A DNA stretch of 57,525 bases from Candidatus Cryptobacteroides onthequi (GTDB taxonomy: Bacteria; Bacteroidota; Bacteroidia; Bacteroidales; UBA932): the NCBI GenBank assembly GCA_018066125.1, contig JAGHSA010000017.1, positions 1-57,525 on the forward strand. The letters run 5' to 3'. Both the position numbers and the translations under genes were made by a program. The notes under the pieces are model-generated. The model saw nothing but the letters and a program-made list of their open reading frames with translations. It ran no database searches and had not been told where the DNA came from. Each line of letters opens with the position of its first letter. Within the stretch, counting starts at the first letter, position 1. Shown in pieces: positions 7,609 to 16,897 of this stretch.

Positions 7609-9707
7609 CGGATGCTGATTTTCTTTACAAAGATTTCTTCCGTACCATCGATGTAGGTCACCACGGCCTTGAGCATGCCGTCGCGGAGAAGCTCAAAGTA
7701 CCCATCTTTGCCGGCAGTGATTTCCTCCCCGTCCCAGTACCAACGGACCTGACGGACATTGCGGAGGTTATATACACGCAGAGGAATCTTCGTGCAGACG
7801 GTAAACTTGCCGACGGAGTTGCGGCTGGCGTCAGACACATATATGAACGGCTGACCGCCCTGAGGTTTTGTCGTGATCTTCTCCACCGATGTGAACAGGT
7901 CTGTCTGGGAGCTGCCCACCACTATGCTTATCTCATAGTCCGTGCCGCCCTGGAGTCCCTCGACGGTATAGGCGAAAAGCCCTGGTTCATAAGGATAGAC
8001 CTTCTCCTCATGCGCCACACCTCCGGCCGTCCATTTCACATATGCCGGCCTGTCCAGAAGATCCTCCATATCCGTATGCCAGTTGAGTATCACTGCATCC
8101 TGATAGACATCGCGGACATCCACCACCAAAGGACCGTTGACAGTGAAGCTCACGGTGCCGTTGACCTTGCTGATCTTATTGAGGACCATCAGAGACGACT
8201 TTCCGTTCCAGTACCTGAATGCCGTATTGCTCCTGCCGGAAAGGCTGTTGACATTGCTGAAGGGAAAGAAGACCTGGCTGACATCTTTTGCCCCATGATA
8301 CGCTTCGACGAGGTCGGCGCACTGATGCTTAGGATTGCAGTTCACTTCATTGTATTCCCAACGCTCTGCAGCGGTGAGTTCCATCTCGCATGTGGGCGAA
8401 TAGCCTGTGGCCGCAGACGACCTGTCTATGTGATAGACCAGCAGGCCGCCACCGCCTATGTACTTGTCCCAGCCGAGCGCCTGACGGGCCTCGAACAGGA
8501 AATACTCATCCCTGGTATCCGTATCGAGCCTGAGCACGCGGCGGCTGGAGCTCAGAGGTTCGAGGGTATATTTCCCATAATCCAGAGTCTCCGGCTTCAC
8601 CAGCCCGAGCATCTCCAGTTCAATGGCATTGTATCCGGGAGGGGTCTTGCTGAAATTGTTGTAGTTGCCCCCATCCATTATTGCGGTGCTCCTCCAGAGT
8701 GCCTCTGACTCGCCTCCGCTCTTCTCATAATCCGTGTCATACATATCCACGAGGCCGAGGGTGTGGCTGTATTCGTGGCAGAATGTACCGATGCCGGTAA
8801 GCTCGAGCTGTTCAGCATCCACATTCATGAGCTCGGAGGACATGGCATATGCGCCTATTCTCCGTCCGTCAAGGACAAGGTTGATGCCGGCTTCCACAAG
8901 GTTCCAGCTATGCGGCCATATGTGGTCGGCATCCGCGCCGCCGTCAGCCTCACTGCCACCCGCATAGAAAACATAGACATAGTCGTATAAAGAAAAGTCC
9001 ACCTGAGCGTCGGAAAGCCGGCAGGCTTCGGCGACAGCCTCTGCCGGACGGAGGTCCATCTCGTCCTTGCCATTTTCTCCGTAATAGGCATACCCCCTGG
9101 AAAGAGTCACCACAGGACCGAAATCGAAAGTGAATTCGGCCGCCCCCTTGAACTGGTCATCGAAATAATCCAGAGCGCTGCCGGTCGCGCCCTTGTAACT
9201 GTACCCCTTCTTGGTGAGGAGATCCACAAAAGCGCTTCTGTCATGCGTGAATCTGAGATCTGAGAACTGAGCCAGAAGTATGACTGCCCTGTGAGAAGAG
9301 GAAGAAGACCTGGTCTCCACATATGAGCCCGGAGCCGGACGGGAAAGCCGTGCAGACATGCGCCTCCGCGCTGCCTGCTCCGAAATGCGGGCGTACGGAA
9401 TGGCCCTGCTGGCAGCCTCGACTGCCCCGGTCCGGTCCTGTCCTACCCTGACACCCGTGTTTATCCTGGATCCATCTGCAGCGAAACGTGCATAACAGCA
9501 GTAACCGTCACGTCCCCTCATGACTGCACACCCGTCCGGAGTGGTCATGACATGACCGAACTCATCACCGCGTATGATGACTTCCACTGCCGAGCCATCC
9601 GGCTGATGTATCTTTATGATACCCGGTCTCGCCGGGACCGCGAAGGCCTTGGCTGCGACGCAGAGAAAAAGCGCCGCAAGGATGGTTTTCAGTCCACAAC
9701 TCCTCAT
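7605..9707 (-). CDS. Secreted M6-family metalloprotease
   Basis: Exported zinc protease of the immune-inhibitor-A type, 700 residues from the ATG. An upstream in-frame TTG (9728) is less likely. A signal peptide covers roughly residues 1-23 (ILAALFLCVAAKAFA). An N-terminal prodomain-like segment contains HQPDGSAVEVIIRGDEFGH, typical of the family. The catalytic motif is HEYSHTLGLVD (311-321 from the ATG): His311, Glu312, His315, with Asp321 at the third-ligand position. The C-terminal part holds a fibronectin-III-like segment (VVDVRDVYQDAVILNW onward) and an Ig-like end. I see no type IX sorting signal. It probably degrades host or dietary protein at the cell surface or outside. Confidence 0.9.
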   Translation of the reverse strand: MRSCGLKTILAALFLCVAAKAFAVPARPGIIKIHQPDGSAVEVIIRGDEFGHVMTTPDGCAVMRGRDGYCCYARFAADGSRINTGVRVGQDRTGAVEAASRAIPYARISEQAARRRMSARLSRPAPGSYVETRSSSSSHRAVILLAQFSDLRFTHDRSAFVDLLTKKGYSYKGATGSALDYFDDQFKGAAEFTFDFGPVVTLSRGYAYYGENGKDEMDLRPAEAVAEACRLSDAQVDFSLYDYVYVFYAGGSEADGGADADHIWPHSWNLVEAGINLVLDGRRIGAYAMSSELMNVDAEQLELTGIGTFCHEYSHTLGLVDMYDTDYEKSGGESEALWRSTAIMDGGNYNNFSKTPPGYNAIELEMLGLVKPETLDYGKYTLEPLSSSRRVLRLDTDTRDEYFLFEARQALGWDKYIGGGGLLVYHIDRSSAATGYSPTCEMELTAAERWEYNEVNCNPKHQCADLVEAYHGAKDVSQVFFPFSNVNSLSGRSNTAFRYWNGKSSLMVLNKISKVNGTVSFTVNGPLVVDVRDVYQDAVILNWHTDMEDLLDRPAYVKWTAGGVAHEEKVYPYEPGLFAYTVEGLQGGTDYEISIVVGSSQTDLFTSVEKITTKPQGGQPFIYVSDASRNSVGKFTVCTKIPLRVYNLRNVRQVRWYWDGEEITAGKDGYFELLRDGMLKAVVTYIDGTEEIFVKKISIR

Positions 9708-9823
9708 ATTCTCACAAATGTTCTGCAATTTAAGAAATTACTGAGAAAGGTGTGCCATATAAAAATTCAAAAGGCCAATAATCTCACGACTATCGACCTT
9801 TGAACGTGTACTAAAACCTAAAC

Positions 9824-9861
9824 CTGCAACATAGATGCATCGATGGATGCAAACGTTGCAG
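9824..9861. other. Nested inverted repeat between pth and the protease gene
   Basis: CTGCAAC (9824-9830) pairs with GTTGCAG (9855-9861), and inside it TGCATC (9836-9841) pairs with GATGCA (9846-9851) around GATG. On the minus strand it lies downstream of pth and upstream of the protease. It could terminate pth transcription, although the following T content is poor, or could be an operator: the right part, TGCAAACGTTGCA, resembles a LacI-type site. Confidence 0.5.
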
Positions 9862-9878
9862 AAAACACTCCGAAAAAA

Positions 9879-10517
9879 TCATTTTTTTTCAGACTCATCA
9901 GCCGGCTTCGGTTTAGGCCGGGTGTTGAGATAGTTCATGGCCCTGTCCGGGCCTATCGTACAGAAGTTCTTGACTCCTTCGATCACTCTGTCAGAGAGTT
10001 CCGGCATTGCAGCCTTCTGCTCGTCAGTGATGCTTCCCAGCACGAAATCGATCTGCTCCCCGTTGCGGAAATTGTTGCCTATCCCCACACGTATACGGGT
10101 GTATTCGCTGGTTTCCAGACATTCCTGTATGTTCTTCAGTCCGTTGTGCCCCCCGTCACTTCCGTTCTTGCGCATCCTGAGGGTACCGAACGGGATATTG
10201 AGGTCATCGCAGATGACGATGAGATTCTCCACCGGAATGCCGAGTTTCTGAAGCCAGAAGCGCACGGCGTTGCCGCTGAGATTCATGTATGTGGAAGGTT
10301 TCAGCAGATAGAGCCTGCGGCCTTTCCATGAAAGCTCTGCCATGTCGCCATAGCGCTTGGAGTCAAAACAGATATTGGACGCCTGAGTCCAGGCATCCAA
10401 TATCATAAATCCCATGTTGTGCCTTGTATCGGCATACTCCGCTCCTATGTTGCCCAGACCTACCACAAGGTAGTTCTTTCCGGGATCTGCACAGTTGCGT
10501 TTGAGTCCGAAAAGCAT
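9879..10517 (-). CDS. pth: Peptidyl-tRNA hydrolase
   Basis: Cytosolic esterase that recycles peptidyl-tRNA released from stalled ribosomes. The protein has 212 residues with a slightly long N-terminus (about 13 residues before YLVVGLGNIG). Family residues are all visible: Asn23 in GLGNIG, catalytic His33 in TRHNMG, Asn79 in YMNLSG, Asp105 in CDDLNIPFG and Asn125 in GGHNGLK. The C-terminus is a short, charged Lys/Pro tail. Its ATG overlaps the rplY stop (TAATG), a coupled pair seen in many bacteria. Confidence 0.96.
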   Translation of the reverse strand: MLFGLKRNCADPGKNYLVVGLGNIGAEYADTRHNMGFMILDAWTQASNICFDSKRYGDMAELSWKGRRLYLLKPSTYMNLSGNAVRFWLQKLGIPVENLIVICDDLNIPFGTLRMRKNGSDGGHNGLKNIQECLETSEYTRIRVGIGNNFRNGEQIDFVLGSITDEQKAAMPELSDRVIEGVKNFCTIGPDRAMNYLNTRPKPKPADESEKK

Positions 10518-11086
10518 TATTCAGCGGCAGCAACCATGTTGCGGGTTGACTTGACACCGCAGATGATAGTTGACTTAGGGCTGAGGATGGTGACGTTGTC
10601 ATACTGGAGGTCACCAGCCTGGATCTTCTTGTCAAGCTGAAGAGATGTGATGTCTACAGGGAGCTGATCAGGAAGATTTGCCATAGTTGCGCAGATCTTG
10701 AGTTCGCGTGAAACCTGGAAGAACTTACCACCTCTCTGAACACCTGCAGAGTGACCTGAGATAGCTACAGGAACCTTGATTGCGATTGGCTTCTCCTCAT
10801 CTACTGCGAGGAAGTCAACGTGAAGGCAGATGTCTGACACTGGATGATACTGTGTCTCGTGGAGGATGGCGAAATACTTCTGGCCATTGTCGAGAACGAG
10901 ATCTACGATGTATGCCTTAGGAGTATCGGTAATGCCCTTGAGCTCCTTTGCGTCAACTGTGAAAAGAACGTTCTCCATACCGAGACCGTAGAGGTTGCAA
11001 GGAACGAGACCCTGCTGGCGGATTGCCTTGATTGCGGCCTTGTTTCCGACCTGGCGGATCTGGCCTTTCAGTTCAAAATGCTGCAT
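10517..11086 (-). CDS. rplY: 50S ribosomal protein L25 (Ctc type)
   Basis: Binds 5S rRNA in the large subunit. The 189-residue protein is the long, two-domain Ctc/TL5 form: an N-terminal L25 domain (FELKGQIRQVGNKAAIKAIR, then VPCNLYG) and a C-terminal beta domain (DFLAVDEEKPIAIKVPV onward). The start is the first ATG downstream of a leader with two hairpins and a minus-7 box. It is translationally coupled to pth downstream. Confidence 0.95.
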   Translation of the reverse strand: MQHFELKGQIRQVGNKAAIKAIRQQGLVPCNLYGLGMENVLFTVDAKELKGITDTPKAYIVDLVLDNGQKYFAILHETQYHPVSDICLHVDFLAVDEEKPIAIKVPVAISGHSAGVQRGGKFFQVSRELKICATMANLPDQLPVDITSLQLDKKIQAGDLQYDNVTILSPKSTIICGVKSTRNMVAAAE

Positions 11087-11117
11087 TTCTTTTGTTTTTT
11101 GAAAATGTGTTACTCAA

Positions 11118-11183
11118 TCCGGGACAGGCCCGGACCCCATTGCACCAAAAAGCTGGGCTTTTTCAAATGCGGGCGCAAATTTA
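11118..11183 (-). promoter_or_regulatory. rplY promoter and structured leader
   Basis: The minus-7 box TAAATTTG lies at 11183-11176 on the minus strand. About 85 leader bases follow and hold two hairpins: AAAAAGC-loop-GCTTTTT (11147-11163) and a strong TCCGGG-loop-CCCGGA (11118-11134). Such leaders often serve autoregulation of ribosomal proteins; that role is inferred here. Confidence 0.5.
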
Positions 11184-11195
11184 TGAAGAAAAAAA

Positions 11196-12488
11196 CTATT
11201 CGACAAGACCGGTCGCGCGGTTCCATGCCAAAGTCTTGTAAAACGTATCAAGAGAAGCACTTCCGTTGCATGGCAGATACATGCTGAAGCCGCAGTGGGT
11301 GGCGATGTCTATGCTGATGAAGCGGCTGGTGCACTCATTGTAGAGCACACATGAAGACAGAGCGTCTTTCAGTCTGGTCTTCTCCGACTCCGTGATCTTC
11401 GCCTTGACAAGTATATCTTCCAGATCGTAGAACCAATGCTTGTTGAAGCGGAAATATCCCTGAACATCAGATGGATTCAGCGTCTTGATATCCTCTCTGT
11501 GAGCGGCGAAAAGATCCTTGCAGACAGCAGCGAGGGCATCGAGTTTCCTGCAGTCGATGTACGAGATGGTGGCAGACTTGAATTCCCCGCCCTGGGCATC
11601 GTAATAGTTGTAATAGTCCTCGCACACAGCCATCGGGTCAGCCGTCTTCGGCATGACCAGCCTGAGAGTTATATTCCTGTAGTCCAGACCTTCAGAGAGA
11701 ACCTCCGCCGGAGAGAATCCGATATAGTCCGCTATGTCCTTAAGCTCGTAGGCGACCTCGACGCAGCCCATCAGACAGGCATCGAAAAGGAGATAGTCAA
11801 GATGCATGGGTATGGATGCCGCCAGGGCAGGAAGCTCCATCTCGTAAGAGATAAGTGAAGATGAGCTCACAGTCTCCTGATACAGTTCCTGGCCGAATGA
11901 CTTGACCGCAGGGCCCGGGAGCACCTCCTCGATATAAGGCACGGCCCCTTCAGGAAGTTTCCTGGCGGAAACAGCCTTTCTGGAATACCATGACGTACCC
12001 TGATTGGACTTCGTGTAATACCCGGAAGGAAGCCAGCCTGTGGCATGGGAGGACAGTATCAGCCCGTAATGCTCGGACTTGAAGTTTTCCTGTATGAATT
12101 TCAGACTCTTCTCCATGACAGAAGGCATCGTGAGAAGTTCTGTTGCAGGCAATGTCATCAGTGTGTCCCTCACCACTCTTGATTTCTTGTCCCTGTAAAG
12201 CCTGATGATCTGCGGATGGGTCGGGATCAGGTATGAAGACTGGCCGTTCTTGGTCAGATGACTGACCACAATGACAGCCTTGTCGTCCTTCTCCCCGGGG
12301 AGCTCTCCTCCGGCGAGGTCCTCGATATCATCCGACAGGCTGCTGCTCAGGCTGTTGAACCCGGCAGAATACAGGATCATGACTTTTGACCATGTGTCCA
12401 CTTCCCCGCCATGAGGCTTTTCATGCCCGAACCATCCGCATCCGGAGAGGCAGATGGCTGAAATCATAGCAGCCAGTATGTACTTCAT
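11196..12488 (-). CDS. Clostripain-like cysteine peptidase lipoprotein (family C11)
   Basis: Surface or periplasmic cysteine peptidase of the CD clan, 430 residues. Lipoprotein signal with lipobox LSGC, lipidated Cys17. The catalytic dyad is His148 in LILSSHATGW and Cys238 in LLFDACLMG, the conserved C11 contexts. Relatives cleave after Arg or Lys and often self-activate. An in-frame ATG three codons upstream (12497) would leave almost no leader after the minus-7 box at 12506-12513, so the second ATG is preferred. It is monocistronic and divergent from tyrS. Confidence 0.88.
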   Translation of the reverse strand: MKYILAAMISAICLSGCGWFGHEKPHGGEVDTWSKVMILYSAGFNSLSSSLSDDIEDLAGGELPGEKDDKAVIVVSHLTKNGQSSYLIPTHPQIIRLYRDKKSRVVRDTLMTLPATELLTMPSVMEKSLKFIQENFKSEHYGLILSSHATGWLPSGYYTKSNQGTSWYSRKAVSARKLPEGAVPYIEEVLPGPAVKSFGQELYQETVSSSSLISYEMELPALAASIPMHLDYLLFDACLMGCVEVAYELKDIADYIGFSPAEVLSEGLDYRNITLRLVMPKTADPMAVCEDYYNYYDAQGGEFKSATISYIDCRKLDALAAVCKDLFAAHREDIKTLNPSDVQGYFRFNKHWFYDLEDILVKAKITESEKTRLKDALSSCVLYNECTSRFISIDIATHCGFSMYLPCNGSASLDTFYKTLAWNRATGLVE

Positions 12489-12505
12489 TGCACGCATAAT
12501 GGATG

Positions 12506-12533
12506 CAAATTTAACCGATTTTTACTAATTTTG
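12506..12533. promoter_or_regulatory. Divergent minus-7 boxes: C11 peptidase and tyrS
   Basis: TAAATTTG on the minus strand (12513-12506) faces the peptidase, and TAATTTTG on the plus strand (12526-12533) faces tyrS, 12 bases apart. Both match TAnnTTTG; minus-33 boxes are poor. Confidence 0.55.
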
Positions 12534-12560
12534 CGATTCATATATATATTTTAGCAATCG

Positions 12561-13850
12561 ATGAAGAATTTCGTAGAAGAACTCAAATGGAGGGGCATGA
12601 TCCACGACATCATGCCGGGCACAGAGGAAGAACTCATGAAAGGCCCCGCAGGGGCTTATGTAGGCATTGACCCTACCGGAGACTCCCTCCACATCGGCCA
12701 CCTCGTCAGCATAATGATACTCAAGCATTTCCAGGCATGCGGACACAAGCCATACGCCCTCGTGGGAGGAGCTACCGGCATGATCGGCGACCCGTCCATG
12801 AAGTCACAGGAGCGCAACCTCCTCGACGAAGAGACCCTCAGCCACAACGTGAACTGCATCAAGAGCCAGCTCAGCCGCTTCCTCGACTTCAACTCCGACG
12901 CACCGAACAAGGCGGAGCTCGTCAACAACTATGACTGGATGAAGGACTACACCTTCATCAACTTCACACGCGACATCGGAAAGCTCATCACCGTGAACTA
13001 CATGATGTCCAAGGACTCCGTAAAGAAGAGACTCTCCAGGGATTCATCCGAAGGCATGTCCTTCACCGAGTTCACATACCAGCTTCTCCAGGGCTATGAC
13101 TTCCTCTACCTCTACGAGCACGAAGGAGTGAAGCTCCAGCTCGGAGGCGCCGACCAGTGGGGAAACATCACCACCGGCACCGAACTCATCCGCCGCAAAC
13201 TCGGAGGCGAGGCATTCGCACTTACATGCCCTCTCATCACAAAGGCTGACGGCGGCAAGTTCGGAAAGACCGAAAAGGGCAACATCTGGCTCGACGCAGA
13301 GCGCACTTCGCCATACCAGTTCTACCAGTTCTGGCTCAACGTTTCCGATGCAGACGCAGAGAAGTACATCAAGATCTTCACCATGCTCGACCGCGAGACC
13401 ATAGAGGCTGCGATAGCAGAGCACCAGGAAGATCCTGGACAGAGAAGGCTTCAGAAGCTCCTCGCGAAGGAAATCACCATCATGGTACACGGCGAGGCCG
13501 AATACGAGAAGGCCATCTCCGCTTCAGAGATGCTCTTCGGCAAGGGTACTGCAGAGGCTCTCAAGGCCCTCGACGAGAAGACCTTCCTCGCAGTGTTCGA
13601 CGGCGTCCCTACCTTCGACATCGAAAGGACAAAGCTCCCTGTGGGCATTCTCGATCTTCTCGCAGTGGAGACCGGCATCTTCCCTTCAAAGGGTGAGGCC
13701 AGAAAGATGGTACAGGGCAACGGCGTAAGCTTCAACAAGGAGAAGGTCGCAGACATCAACGCACAGATCGACGAGAGCTTCATCCTGGACGGCAAGTACA
13801 TCCTCGTCCAGAAGGGAAAGAAGAACTACTACATCCTCAACATAAAGTAA
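12561..13850 (+). CDS. tyrS: Tyrosyl-tRNA synthetase
   Basis: Class I aminoacyl-tRNA synthetase charging tRNA-Tyr. The 429-residue protein has HIGH at 44-47 ([11 protein letters not shown]) and the KMSKS-equivalent KFGKT at 233-237. The amino-acid site includes YVGIDPT, and YQLLQGYDF with [11 protein letters not shown]. The C-terminal S4-like RNA-binding domain begins near residue 360 ([13 protein letters not shown]). It heads a five-gene plus-strand operon that ends at a strong terminator near 18350. Confidence 0.97.
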   Translation: MKNFVEELKWRGMIHDIMPGTEEELMKGPAGAYVGIDPTGDSLHIGHLVSIMILKHFQACGHKPYALVGGATGMIGDPSMKSQERNLLDEETLSHNVNCIKSQLSRFLDFNSDAPNKAELVNNYDWMKDYTFINFTRDIGKLITVNYMMSKDSVKKRLSRDSSEGMSFTEFTYQLLQGYDFLYLYEHEGVKLQLGGADQWGNITTGTELIRRKLGGEAFALTCPLITKADGGKFGKTEKGNIWLDAERTSPYQFYQFWLNVSDADAEKYIKIFTMLDRETIEAAIAEHQEDPGQRRLQKLLAKEITIMVHGEAEYEKAISASEMLFGKGTAEALKALDEKTFLAVFDGVPTFDIERTKLPVGILDLLAVETGIFPSKGEARKMVQGNGVSFNKEKVADINAQIDESFILDGKYILVQKGKKNYYILNIK

Positions 13851-13853
13851 GAC

Positions 13854-14201
13854 ATGGACAAGGCACCCAGCACCAGACAGCTGAAAGTCGCACGCGAGAT
13901 CCAGAAGGACATGGCCGAGATCCTCAGGAGCAAGGGCATGGCAGCCTTCGGAGGCGCGATGGTGACTGTAAGCGAGGTCAGGGTAAGCCCTGACCTGTCA
14001 GTAGCAAAGACTTACGTAAGCATCTTCCCTTCTGCAAGGGCGGAAGAGGTGATGGGCATTCTCGAAGAGAATAACAGACTCTATCGCGGAGAGCTCGGTC
14101 ACCTGGTCGGAAAGCAGCTGCGCATCGTCCCTGAGATAGTGTTCTACCTGGACACTTCCCTCGACTATGCAGAGCACATCGACCAGCTTTTGAAGATGTA
14201 A
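13854..14201 (+). CDS. rbfA: Ribosome-binding factor A
   Basis: Small KH-type factor that binds the 30S subunit during late 16S rRNA maturation. The 115-residue protein matches the family in length and pattern: RQLKVAREIQKDMAEIL at the N-terminus, VTVSEVRVSPDLSVAKTYVS in the middle, and IVPEIVFYLDTSLDYAEHI near the C-terminus. It starts three bases after the tyrS stop and precedes the permease gene by 12 bases; rbfA next to this permease is a common Bacteroidetes arrangement. Confidence 0.94.
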   Translation: MDKAPSTRQLKVAREIQKDMAEILRSKGMAAFGGAMVTVSEVRVSPDLSVAKTYVSIFPSARAEEVMGILEENNRLYRGELGHLVGKQLRIVPEIVFYLDTSLDYAEHIDQLLKM

Positions 14202-14213
14202 CCACAGACGGGT

Positions 14214-15431
14214 ATGAATCTGCCGCTTTTCTTTGCAGGAAGGTATCTTTTCGCCAGGAAGTCACACAATGTGATCAACATCATCTCGGCGATAAGTGCC
14301 ATCGGCATGGCAATCGGCACCGCGGCTCTGACCATCATACTCTCTGTCTACAACGGCTTCGACTCCCTGATCAAGGCCAATCTCAGCGACATCGACCCGG
14401 ATGTCCTGGTGACTCCTGCCACAGGCAAGGTGTTCATCCCGGATTCAGAGGCTTTCCAATGGGCATATGACAACCCGTCCGTGAGGACCATGTCATCTGT
14501 ACTACAGGAGAATGTGTTCGTCAACTACGACGGGCACCAGTCCCTGGCCAAAGCCAAAGGAGTGGATGACATATTCGAGGAGGAAAACACACTCTCAGGA
14601 CATGTCAGACAGGGTGAATTCAAGCTTCACCACGGAGAAGTGTCCATGTGTGCAGTAGGAACCATGCTTGCCTACTCTCTGGGACTGAACCCGAGCTTCC
14701 TTGCCCCTCTGGACATATACTATCCTTCCAGAGACAGGAACATCTCCATTTCCAACCCGACGGCATCTCTCGACAGGATACGCCTGCATCCGTCCTGCAC
14801 GATAAGCCTCAACACGGAGCAGGACAACAGCCTGATAATCCTCCCCATCGAGGACATGCGGGAGCTGCTCCACTACGGGAGCGAAGTGTCGGCGGTCGAG
14901 ATACGATTCACCGAGGGATGCACCAGATCAGAGCAGAAGGAGTTCATCAAAGGCATGAAGACAAGGCTCGGAGAAGGATTCAAGGTAGCTGACCGCTTCC
15001 GCCAGAACGAGTCGCTGTACAAGATGATGAAATACGAGAAGGCTGCTATATTCCTGATACTCATCTTTGTGATCATCATCATCGCTTTCAACATATTCGG
15101 AAGCCTGTCCATGCTGATCATAGAGAAAGAAGGCGACATAGGCACACTCAGATCCCTTGGAGCGCCTGAAAAGACCATCAAGCGCATCTTTGTGCTCGAA
15201 GGGTGGTTCATCTCCCTGCTGGGACTTGCCGCCGGTCTTGTCATCGGAGTCGGATTTGCATACCTTCAGCAGAAGACCGGCATCATCAGGATGCCCGGCA
15301 ACTATCTCGTGACGAGCTACCCGGTCATAATCAAATGGATGGATGTGGCAGTCACAGCGGCAGGAGTGGCGCTCATAGGCTACCTCATAGCCCTTCTGCC
15401 GGTAGCTTCATACTATAAGACCAACAGATAA
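14214..15431 (+). CDS. LolC/LolE-type ABC transporter permease
   Basis: Integral inner-membrane protein of the FtsX/MacB superfamily, 405 residues. One transmembrane helix near the N-terminus (INIISAISAIGMAIGTAALT, about 21-45) is followed by a periplasmic domain of some 230 residues and three C-terminal helices (IFLILIFVIIIIAFNIFGSL, a segment near 325-345, and one near 375-398). LolCDE-type complexes release lipoproteins to the outer membrane, which fits the many lipoproteins here. The cognate ATPase (LolD) is not in the window. Confidence 0.85.
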   Translation: MNLPLFFAGRYLFARKSHNVINIISAISAIGMAIGTAALTIILSVYNGFDSLIKANLSDIDPDVLVTPATGKVFIPDSEAFQWAYDNPSVRTMSSVLQENVFVNYDGHQSLAKAKGVDDIFEEENTLSGHVRQGEFKLHHGEVSMCAVGTMLAYSLGLNPSFLAPLDIYYPSRDRNISISNPTASLDRIRLHPSCTISLNTEQDNSLIILPIEDMRELLHYGSEVSAVEIRFTEGCTRSEQKEFIKGMKTRLGEGFKVADRFRQNESLYKMMKYEKAAIFLILIFVIIIIAFNIFGSLSMLIIEKEGDIGTLRSLGAPEKTIKRIFVLEGWFISLLGLAAGLVIGVGFAYLQQKTGIIRMPGNYLVTSYPVIIKWMDVAVTAAGVALIGYLIALLPVASYYKTNR

Positions 15432-15445
15432 GCGCATTCGCAGAC

Positions 15446-16897
15446 ATGAATGATTCAATGCTGATACTCAACATACTGCTCGGGGTGATCGCCATCGCCT
15501 CGGTGGCTATGGCATTCATCCTAAATTTCAAGAGCACAAAGGACAAGGACATACTCAACGACAAGATCACCAAGCTGGAAATAGCCAAGACCATGCTCAA
15601 CGACAAGGTGATCGAGCTGAGCACGCGCAAGGCCGCTCTTGAGAGCCGCCTCTCCGCACAGATGGAGATACAGCGTGCCATGGAAGAGGAACGAGAGCGT
15701 ACCCTCAACGAGCAGAAAGAGATGAACGCCAAGGCTCTCGCAGACCAGAAGGCCCAGAATGAAAAGGCTCTGGAAGCCCAGAAGGAGCAGCATGCAAGGG
15801 ACCTCGAGCACATGAAAGACACTTTCAAGGTGCTCACCGCCGAAAACACGGCGACATTCAAGACCCAGAGTGCCGAGTCCATCACCGAGCTGCTCAAGCC
15901 CATCCAGGAGAAATTCAGCGAGTTCGACAGGTCGGTACGTGACTCCCAGGAGAAATCCGTAGAGCAGAATGCGTCTCTGAGAGCCATCATAGAACAGGTC
16001 ATGGCACAGTCCAAGACCGTAGGGGAAGAGGCCAAGAATCTCGCGAATGCCCTCACAGGCTACTCGAAGGTCCAGGGCGACTATGGCGAGATGCTTCTCA
16101 CCGATGTCCTCACCAGCTCTGGCCTCACCGAAGGCATACATTTCATCACGCAGGGCGTGATCACGGATCAGCACGGGCATGAAGTGAAAAGCGAGACCGG
16201 CGCCACGATGATACCGGATGTCATCGTCTATTATCCAGATGACACCATCGTCATCATCGATTCCAAGGTCAGCCTCACATCGTACAACCGCTACATGAAT
16301 TCCGAATCCACAGAGGAGAGACGCAAACTCGCCAAGGAATTCATCACCAGCGTGCGCAACCACGTTGACGAGCTGAAGAAAAAGAACTACGCCTCCTACG
16401 TGCCACAGGGCAAGACCAAGGTCAACTACAACATCATGTTCATCCCTATGGAAGGCGCTTTCAGACTGATGCTCGAAGAGGACCCTATGCTCTGGCAGGC
16501 AGCCAAGAACAACAATGTCCTCATCGTGAGCCAGATGACACTCACCATCGTACTCAACATGATACAGATGAGCTGGCGCCAGTTCAATCAGGAGAAGAAC
16601 ATAGCGGAGGTCTACAAGACAGCGGAAGAGCTCATGTCACAGCTCAAGGGCTGGATGGACTCATATGTGGAAGTGGGGCGCCTGCTCGAGAAGGCACGCG
16701 GAAGCTATGATGACTCCAAGAGGAAGCTTCTCGACTCCAACCAGTCCGTCATAAAGAAGATAGGCAAGCTCGAGAAGCTCGGCATAGGCCCGAAACGCTC
16801 TAACGCAAAGATAAAGACAGGAAGCAGGATGATGACGGTACAGGAGTCGATCATCCCTATCGAATTCACTGACATCAACGAAACAGATCAGATATGA
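15446..16897 (+). CDS. rmuC: DNA recombination protein RmuC
   Basis: 483 residues. An N-terminal membrane anchor (ILNILLGVIAIASVAMAFIL, about 6-25) is followed by a long coiled coil (about 30-140, with NEQKEMNAKALADQKAQNEK-like heptads) and a restriction-nuclease-like domain containing YGEMLLTDVLTSSGL and DTIVIIDSKVSLTSY. RmuC limits inversions at short inverted repeats in E. coli; the DSK motif is consistent with the proposed nuclease fold. It overlaps the next gene by four bases. Confidence 0.93.
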   Translation: MNDSMLILNILLGVIAIASVAMAFILNFKSTKDKDILNDKITKLEIAKTMLNDKVIELSTRKAALESRLSAQMEIQRAMEEERERTLNEQKEMNAKALADQKAQNEKALEAQKEQHARDLEHMKDTFKVLTAENTATFKTQSAESITELLKPIQEKFSEFDRSVRDSQEKSVEQNASLRAIIEQVMAQSKTVGEEAKNLANALTGYSKVQGDYGEMLLTDVLTSSGLTEGIHFITQGVITDQHGHEVKSETGATMIPDVIVYYPDDTIVIIDSKVSLTSYNRYMNSESTEERRKLAKEFITSVRNHVDELKKKNYASYVPQGKTKVNYNIMFIPMEGAFRLMLEEDPMLWQAAKNNNVLIVSQMTLTIVLNMIQMSWRQFNQEKNIAEVYKTAEELMSQLKGWMDSYVEVGRLLEKARGSYDDSKRKLLDSNQSVIKKIGKLEKLGIGPKRSNAKIKTGSRMMTVQESIIPIEFTDINETDQI

